Positions 59,485 to 64,000 of a stretch of DNA of 64,000 nt are shown here, one piece after another (the stretch's first letter is position 1; the number at the start of each line of letters is the position of its first letter). The DNA lies in assembly GCF_900095855.1 (NCBI RefSeq), contig NZ_FMIY01000002.1, positions 1,345,696-1,409,695 on the forward strand. The letters are read 5' to 3'. Under the pieces are notes generated by a model that was given only the letters and a program-made list of their open reading frames with translations, was not told the DNA's origin and searched no databases. Source of the stretch: Megasphaera coli. Its GTDB lineage: Bacteria; Bacillota; Negativicutes; Veillonellales; Megasphaeraceae. Made by a program: the position numbers and the translations under genes.

Positions 59485-60025
59485 TGCAATCGGTATGGTG
59501 GAACTGAGCAGTATTGCCAGAGGCGTTTATATTGCCGATCAAATGATTAAAGCTGCAGCGGTGGAGCCCGTAAGCTGTACGGCAGTCTGTCCCGGCAAAT
59601 ACATCGTTCTCATACAAGGTGATGTGGCGGCCGTGGAAAACGCCGTCCGGGTCGGCATGACGGCTGCAGGTGAATATATTGTCGATCAGTTTGTTATTCC
59701 CAATATCCATCCGGCCATATTCCCGGCCATATCATCCACGACGATTCCGGACACGAAAGCGGCGTTGGGGATCATGGAATCTTTTTCCATGGCATCCATG
59801 ATTTTTGCTGCCGATGCGGCTTTAAAAGCCGCTGAAATTCAGGGAATCGAATTGCGGTTGGGCACAGGTCTCGGAGGCAAAGCGTTTTTTACCTTTACGG
59901 GAAATGTGGCGGCAGTGGGGGCGGCGGTAGAAGCCGGAAGAGAACTTGTCAAAGAAAGCGGTCTTCTGGTTGATATAGAAATTATTCCGTCTCCGTCCGA
60001 GAGACTTTGGGATAGTTTACTGTAA
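59477..60025 (+). CDS. pduT: PduT-like tandem BMC shell protein (BMC-T)
   Basis: A 182-residue tandem-BMC protein with two BMC domains (about 1-90 and 95-182, MYNAIGMVELSSIARGV and AALGIMESFSMASMI). Cys38 (in SCTAVCPGKY) matches the PduT cysteine that ligates a pore iron-sulfur cluster in trimers. Next to pduS it suggests an electron route across the shell. Confidence 0.93.
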   Translation: MYNAIGMVELSSIARGVYIADQMIKAAAVEPVSCTAVCPGKYIVLIQGDVAAVENAVRVGMTAAGEYIVDQFVIPNIHPAIFPAISSTTIPDTKAALGIMESFSMASMIFAADAALKAAEIQGIELRLGTGLGGKAFFTFTGNVAAVGAAVEAGRELVKESGLLVDIEIIPSPSERLWDSLL

Positions 60026-60051
60026 AGCGAATTAATTTAGGAGGTGATAAG

Positions 60052-60681
60052 GTGAAGCGGTTAATTTGTATTGACCAAGTAAAGGAAGCCGCTGCGGCCG
60101 GTATTACGGAACTGCAGGTGGAGCCGAATACGCTGATTACCGATGCTGCCCGGGACTATGCCCGCAGTAAGGGCATGACCTTTGCGGAAAGGGGCATTGT
60201 CCCGGCGCAACGGGGATGCGCAAAACCCTCATCGGGCGGAAGCTCTGTCGATAAAGGTGTTGTTGCCGAAATCGTGCGCCAGGTTCTTTTGTCGCGCGGA
60301 CAGGCGGCCGAGCCGTATATAGCCGAAAAAGATGTGAGCGGCTTAAAGGTCGTACGAGGTCATTCGGTTTCATATGAAGTGTTTGATACGGGCAACCCCG
60401 TAACGTGTGTCAAATATCAGGAAGTTGTCAGTAAGGCCGAGTCGCATATGAGTTCGGGATTTCTGACCATAGATCACTCGTCGTTTACATGGACGCTTTC
60501 CGGATATGAAGAAACCGATATTATTCTGGAAGGCAGTTTGTCCATAACGATTGACGGTAAGACTTACCGTGCAAGTCAGGGAGATGTTCTCTTCATTCCC
60601 AAGGATTCTACGGTTATCTGGAATGCGGAAGATCACGTTAAGCTGTTTTATACGACATATCCCGCAGATTGGGCCGGTTAA
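60052..60681 (+). CDS. eutQ: EutQ-like cupin protein
   Basis: A 209-residue protein: an N-terminal segment ending in a helix VAEIVRQVLLSRG that resembles an encapsulation peptide, and a cupin (about 95-205, SFTWTLSGYEETDIILEG then GDVLFIPKDS) as in EutQ. EutQ of Salmonella is an acetate kinase-like protein; here the equivalent activity is unproven. A GTG start follows AGGAGGTG. Confidence 0.85.
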   Translation: MKRLICIDQVKEAAAAGITELQVEPNTLITDAARDYARSKGMTFAERGIVPAQRGCAKPSSGGSSVDKGVVAEIVRQVLLSRGQAAEPYIAEKDVSGLKVVRGHSVSYEVFDTGNPVTCVKYQEVVSKAESHMSSGFLTIDHSSFTWTLSGYEETDIILEGSLSITIDGKTYRASQGDVLFIPKDSTVIWNAEDHVKLFYTTYPADWAG

Positions 60682-60705
60682 TTCTGCCGGAGGAGGGCTT
60701 GATTG

Positions 60706-61308
60706 ATGGAAGCTTTAGGGATGATTGAAACGCGGGGACTGGTGGCGGCCATAGAAAGTGCCGATGTAATGCTTAAAGCGGCGGATGTCGGTCTTGCCGG
60801 CAAAACTTTCGTCGGGGGCGGACTAGTAACCGTATGTGTCTGCGGCGAAGTGGCGGCCGTGAAGGCCGCTGTTGATGCCGGCGTAGCTGCCGTGGAAAAA
60901 CTCGGTGCGACCGCCCTGATTTCGAGCCACGTTATTCCGCGACCGGATAATGCCGTCGGAATCCTATTTCCCAAAGGAGCGACGGATAACTCGGCGAAGG
61001 GCGGAAAACCGGCAATGCAACCTGCCGTTGAAGAGACAAAAGCGGAGGCACAAGGCTTGGAAGAAGCGGTACCGGAAAATCCGTCGCCCGAAGTTTCGGA
61101 TATTCAGGTTTCGAGCAAAGCCGAAGCGGATGCGCTTGCCCGTAAGAGCGGCGCCGGACTGAAAATTTGCTTGCGTAATATGTCCGTTCCCGCTTTAAGG
61201 CGACTGATTCGCGAGTATGAAGATATCGGTATCAAAGGAAGAGCCGTATCGCGGGCTAAGAAAGAAGATTTGCTCAGCCTGCTGGAAAGATACTACTCTT
61301 TGTCATAA
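60706..61308 (+). CDS. BMC-H shell protein with SAP-like C-terminal extension
   Basis: A 200-residue protein: BMC-H domain at 1-95 (EALGMIETRGLVAAIESADVM, GGGLVTVCVCGEVAAVKAAVD), an acidic/Pro linker, then a C-terminal helix-rich segment (about 150-200, SVPALRRLIREYEDIGIKGR then SRAKKEDLLSLLERYYS) that reads like a SAP or HeH nucleic-acid-binding motif. EutK-type shell proteins also have C-terminal binding domains. ATG 60706 follows an AGGAGGG site. It might anchor nucleic acid or position the compartment. Confidence 0.85.
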   Translation: MEALGMIETRGLVAAIESADVMLKAADVGLAGKTFVGGGLVTVCVCGEVAAVKAAVDAGVAAVEKLGATALISSHVIPRPDNAVGILFPKGATDNSAKGGKPAMQPAVEETKAEAQGLEEAVPENPSPEVSDIQVSSKAEADALARKSGAGLKICLRNMSVPALRRLIREYEDIGIKGRAVSRAKKEDLLSLLERYYSLS

Positions 61309-61343
61309 AAATAATTTAAAAGACCGGGAAAGGGGAGAGATGT

Positions 61344-62831
61344 TTGGACACTTTGGATTATGATTTGCAAACCGTACAGGAAGCAAGAAACCTTGTACGG
61401 AAAGCACAGGCGGCAGAAGACGTTTTTTGCAAATTCGCCGACGATCAAGTGGATAGAATTTTGCAAAACATGGTACGCGCTGCTGAAGAAAATGCGGAGA
61501 AGCTCGCCTGCATGGCTGTAGAAGAAACGGGATTCGGCAAAGCCGAAGACAAGGTTATTAAAAACCTTGTGGCGTCGAGAGATGTATATAACTACATTAA
61601 AGACATGAAGACCGTCGGCGTTATTAATGAAGATCCTGTAAATAAAATTACGGAAATCGGCGAACCTGTCGGGGTTGTCTTGGGCATTGTGCCTTCGACC
61701 AATCCGACCTCAACGGTTATTTACAAAGCGATGATTGCCCTGAAGGCGCGTAACGCAATTGTGTTCTCGCCGCATCCGTCGGCGTTGAAATGTACGTTGG
61801 AAGCAACGCGCATTATGACACAGGCGGCAGAAGCGGCAGGCGCTCCGGCCGGCATTATTTCCTGCGTGAATCACCCGTCTATGAAGGCAACCAACGAATT
61901 GATGCGTTGCGATGAAGTTAAGATGATTATCGCAACGGGCGGCGCCGGCATGGTAAAAGCGGCATACAGCTGCGGGAAACCGGCTTTGGGCGTAGGTCCC
62001 GGGAACGGGCCGTCGTATATTGAACGGACTGCGGACGTAAAAAAATCCGTTGAGGACATTATGCTCAGCAAGACCTTTGACTACGGCACTATATGCGCTT
62101 CCGAACAATCCGTTATCGTTGAAGAATGTAATAAGGCGCAGGTCACAGCGGAATTTGAGCGCCAGGGCGGTTATTTCATGACAAAGGACGAAACGGACAA
62201 GGTTTGCACACTCCTGTTTAAAAACGGGTATGACATGAATGCAAAGTTTGTCGGGCGTTCGGCACAAGTGATTGCCGATGCGGCAGGCATTACAATTCCG
62301 CCGGGAACACGCGTTCTCATCGGTGCTCAGGACGGTGTAGGCAAGGGATATCCTCTTTCGTTTGAAAAGCTTACGAGCGTGTTGGGGTTCTACACGGTGC
62401 GCGATTGGCAGGAAGCTTGTGACTTGTGCATTTGTTTGCTGAAAAACTGCGGCATGGGACATACTATGTCCATCCATACGGAAAACCCGGATATTGTACG
62501 GCATTTCTATGAAAAACCCGTATTCCGACTCATTGTGAATACGCCTGCAACACAGGGCGGCACGGGCATCAGTACGGGCTTGGCTCCAGCATTTACGCTC
62601 GGGTGCGGTACATGGGGCGGAAGTGCTACGGCCGATAACGTTACGCCGCGGCATTTGATGAATATCAAGAGAGTGGCATACGGCATCAGAGAAATAAAGC
62701 CGTCACCTCCCCTGTCGGGCGGACAGGTGTCCTATAGCGGCAGCAATAATTCCGTATCCGCGTCGGATGAACAATTGGTCGGTGTAGTCAACGAAGTATT
62801 GCAGCTCCTGAAACAAAAAGGGGAATTTTAA
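61344..62831 (+). CDS. CoA-acylating acetaldehyde dehydrogenase (active-type)
   Basis: A 495-residue CoA-dependent aldehyde dehydrogenase with the catalytic Cys251 in [15 protein letters not shown]/CoA segments and a good glycine-rich end ([18 protein letters not shown]). It converts acetaldehyde and CoA to acetyl-CoA with NADH. The last ~25 residues after a flexible linker ([20 protein letters not shown]) form an amphipathic helix, a likely encapsulation tag. TTG start after AGGGGAG. It overlaps pduL by one base. Confidence 0.92.
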   Translation: MDTLDYDLQTVQEARNLVRKAQAAEDVFCKFADDQVDRILQNMVRAAEENAEKLACMAVEETGFGKAEDKVIKNLVASRDVYNYIKDMKTVGVINEDPVNKITEIGEPVGVVLGIVPSTNPTSTVIYKAMIALKARNAIVFSPHPSALKCTLEATRIMTQAAEAAGAPAGIISCVNHPSMKATNELMRCDEVKMIIATGGAGMVKAAYSCGKPALGVGPGNGPSYIERTADVKKSVEDIMLSKTFDYGTICASEQSVIVEECNKAQVTAEFERQGGYFMTKDETDKVCTLLFKNGYDMNAKFVGRSAQVIADAAGITIPPGTRVLIGAQDGVGKGYPLSFEKLTSVLGFYTVRDWQEACDLCICLLKNCGMGHTMSIHTENPDIVRHFYEKPVFRLIVNTPATQGGTGISTGLAPAFTLGCGTWGGSATADNVTPRHLMNIKRVAYGIREIKPSPPLSGGQVSYSGSNNSVSASDEQLVGVVNEVLQLLKQKGEF

Positions 62832-63469
62832 TGGGACGCTATGATGCCCTTATCGACCTTTTGCTTGAAACGGTAAAAGAGGGCAATGTGCAGCTGCCGC
62901 CGAACTCCGTTCCCGTGGGCGTGTCCAACAGACATGTTCACCTGTCACAAGCGGATTTGGAGATATTGTTCGGTGCCGGCTATAAGCTGACAAAGACAAA
63001 GGATATCTCTCAGCCGGGGCAGTTTGCATGTAAAGAAACGGTTACCCTGGCCGGGCCGAAAGGCGCCATTGAAAAAGTGCGTGTCCTCGGACCGGTCAGA
63101 AAAGAGTCACAAGTGGAAATACTTCGGGCAGATTGCTTTAAATTAGGCATTAATGCGCCGGTACGTATGTCCGGTGAATTGGCGGATACGCCGGGAATCA
63201 CCTTAATCGGACCGGCAAGCGGCCTGTACTTGCCGCGTGGGGCGATTATTGCCAAGCGACACATTCATATGTTGCCTGAAGATGCACGGCAATTCGGCGT
63301 TTCAGACGGTCAAATTGTATCTGTCGGCGTTGACGGCGATAGAGGCGGTACTTTCGCTAATGTTGTTATCCGAGTAACGACAACATCGGCATTGGAGTGT
63401 CATATAGACACGGAAGAAGCTAATGCGATGAACTTGAAGAACGGCTCCAGGATAACAATTATTAAATAA
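62831..63469 (+). CDS. pduL: phosphate acyltransferase PduL
   Basis: A 212-residue PduL-type phosphotransacylase with two zinc-binding HVH/HIH motifs (VSNRHVHLS and AKRHIHML). It exchanges acetyl-CoA for acetyl phosphate, recycling CoA in the compartment. The first ~20 residues (YDALIDLLLETVKEG) look like an encapsulation peptide. It is followed 32 bases later by the last shell gene. Confidence 0.95.
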   Translation: MGRYDALIDLLLETVKEGNVQLPPNSVPVGVSNRHVHLSQADLEILFGAGYKLTKTKDISQPGQFACKETVTLAGPKGAIEKVRVLGPVRKESQVEILRADCFKLGINAPVRMSGELADTPGITLIGPASGLYLPRGAIIAKRHIHMLPEDARQFGVSDGQIVSVGVDGDRGGTFANVVIRVTTTSALECHIDTEEANAMNLKNGSRITIIK

Positions 63470-63501
63470 ACTTTTTAATATTTATTTAGGAGGAAAATAA
63501 T

Positions 63502-63798
63502 ATGAGCACAACAGAAGCATTGGGTTTAATTGAAACAAAAGGATTGGTAGGTTCTATTGAAGCGGCGGATGCAATGGTAAAGGCGGCAAACGTTTATTTG
63601 ATCGGCAAAGTCCTGGTAGGCGGCGGCTTGGTAACTGTTATGGTTCGCGGTGACGTAGGCGCCGTTAAAGCAGCCACAGATGCCGGTGCGGCAGCAGCAC
63701 AACGCGTTGGTGAGCTTATTTCCGTTCACGTCATTCCGCGTCCGCACAATGATGTTGAAATGATTCTTCCTCATGACAACCTTGAAGTAAAAGAGTAA
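63502..63798 (+). CDS. BMC-H microcompartment shell protein
   Basis: A 98-residue canonical BMC-H shell protein ([42 protein letters not shown]). It has a strong TTAGGAGG site and is the last gene before the terminator, so it is probably the major shell protein. Confidence 0.95.
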   Translation: MSTTEALGLIETKGLVGSIEAADAMVKAANVYLIGKVLVGGGLVTVMVRGDVGAVKAATDAGAAAAQRVGELISVHVIPRPHNDVEMILPHDNLEVKE

Positions 63799-63807
63799 GC
63801 TCGTCAT

Positions 63808-63845
63808 AAACGGGCTAAGGAGTTGTTGCACCTTAGCCCGTTTAT
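63808..63845 (+). terminator. terminator of the choline operon
   Basis: CGGGCTAAGG (63811-63820) and CCTTAGCCCG (63831-63840) form a 10-bp stem with a 10-base loop followed by TTTATTT. Confidence 0.88.
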
Positions 63846-63870
63846 TTGGCGCCGAACAGGCATGACTAAA

Positions 63871-64000
63871 CCCCCAGTTTACTGGGGGAGCAAAAAAATA
63901 CTTATAGAAAAAGAAGGAACCTCCTGTGTTAGAATGATGATGGTCTGGCAACCACATCACATAACGGATAGGAGGTTCACTGTCAATGAATGACGTACAA
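63871..64000 (+). mobile_element. 5' end of an IS200/IS605-like element (partial)
   Basis: A short perfect hairpin CCCCCAGT-TT-ACTGGGGG (63871-63888) is followed by a leader in which GAACCTCCT (63917-63925) is complementary to AGGAGGTTC (63970-63978), so the ribosome site is hidden. The pattern, end hairpin plus self-sequestered start, is that of IS200/IS605 elements. The transposase gene is cut off by the window. Confidence 0.55.
63986..64000 (+). CDS. start of a putative IS200/IS605-type transposase (truncated by window)
   Basis: Only five codons (MNDVQ) are visible, after AGGAGG with a 10-base spacing. IS200-type TnpA proteins often start with such a short acidic stretch before the HTKW motif. 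The call rests on the leader structure and is not proven by these five residues. Confidence 0.45.

Overview
The window is the replication-origin region of a chromosome plus an accessory choline-degradation locus. The organism is most likely a diderm Firmicute of the class Negativicutes (Megasphaera/Dialister/Veillonella relatives). Firmicute traits are the rpmH-rnpA-yidD-yidC-jag / dnaA-dnaN-recF-remB-gyrB order, a BofA-like protein, RemB, DUF1659/DUF2922 proteins and a RecR/YbaB/DnaX cluster. The diderm trait is a 1.8-kDa-residue-scale (1809 aa) trimeric autotransporter whose beta-barrel anchor is followed by an S-layer-homology (SLH) domain. The genus is inference; no rRNA gene is present.

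Left arm (1-9.7 kb): a perfect parS site, a small metal-binding HMA protein, then minus-strand genes reading away from the origin: ptsH-ptsI, a D-Ala-D-Ala carboxypeptidase homologue that has lost its catalytic motif, rsmG, mnmG, mnmE, a terminator, then jag, yidC, yidD, rnpA and rpmH. Origin (9.66-11.7 kb): DnaA boxes lie both upstream of dnaA and in the dnaA-dnaN gap, where a DnaA-trio-like run marks the probable unwinding site. Right arm (10-20 kb): dnaA, dnaN, a decayed yaaA (rlbA), recF, a DciA-like gene, remB, gyrB, an aminotransferase and a CNNM/CorC-family membrane protein.

Metabolic middle (20-45 kb): gpsA; a glutamate-forming partial TCA branch (citrate synthase and isocitrate dehydrogenase divergent from an aconitase-family gene across a palindrome-rich gap); dapF; an SfsA-DUF123 fusion; an HD protein; rarA; a GtrA-like protein; the autotransporter; a small sigma-factor module with DUF1659 and DUF2922; the SRP RNA followed by dnaX-ybaB-recR-bofA; an orphan efflux-type lipoprotein, an IclR regulator, a DUF2156 protein and an Eis-like acetyltransferase.

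Accessory end (45-63.8 kb): a complete glycyl-radical microcompartment (BMC) for choline. A LicA-like choline kinase and a two-component system (PocR-domain LytS-type kinase plus AraC-type regulator) are divergent from a single-direction run of 20 genes: shell proteins (five BMC-H or BMC-H-like, one EutS-type, one tandem PduT-type, one EutN vertex protein), choline trimethylamine-lyase CutC and its activase CutD, two aldehyde dehydrogenases, an iron alcohol dehydrogenase, PduL phosphotransacylase, EutP-, EutT-, EutJ- and EutQ-like proteins and the PduS flavo-iron-sulfur protein. Choline would be cleaved to trimethylamine and acetaldehyde inside the shell; acetaldehyde is dismutated to ethanol and acetyl-CoA, and PduL makes acetyl phosphate. 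The first aldehyde dehydrogenase carries Ser at the catalytic Cys position, the EutT-like protein lacks the metal-binding Cys motif of EutT, and one shell protein carries a C-terminal SAP-like tail. The window ends in the first codons of what looks like an IS200/IS605-type transposase with a self-sequestering leader.
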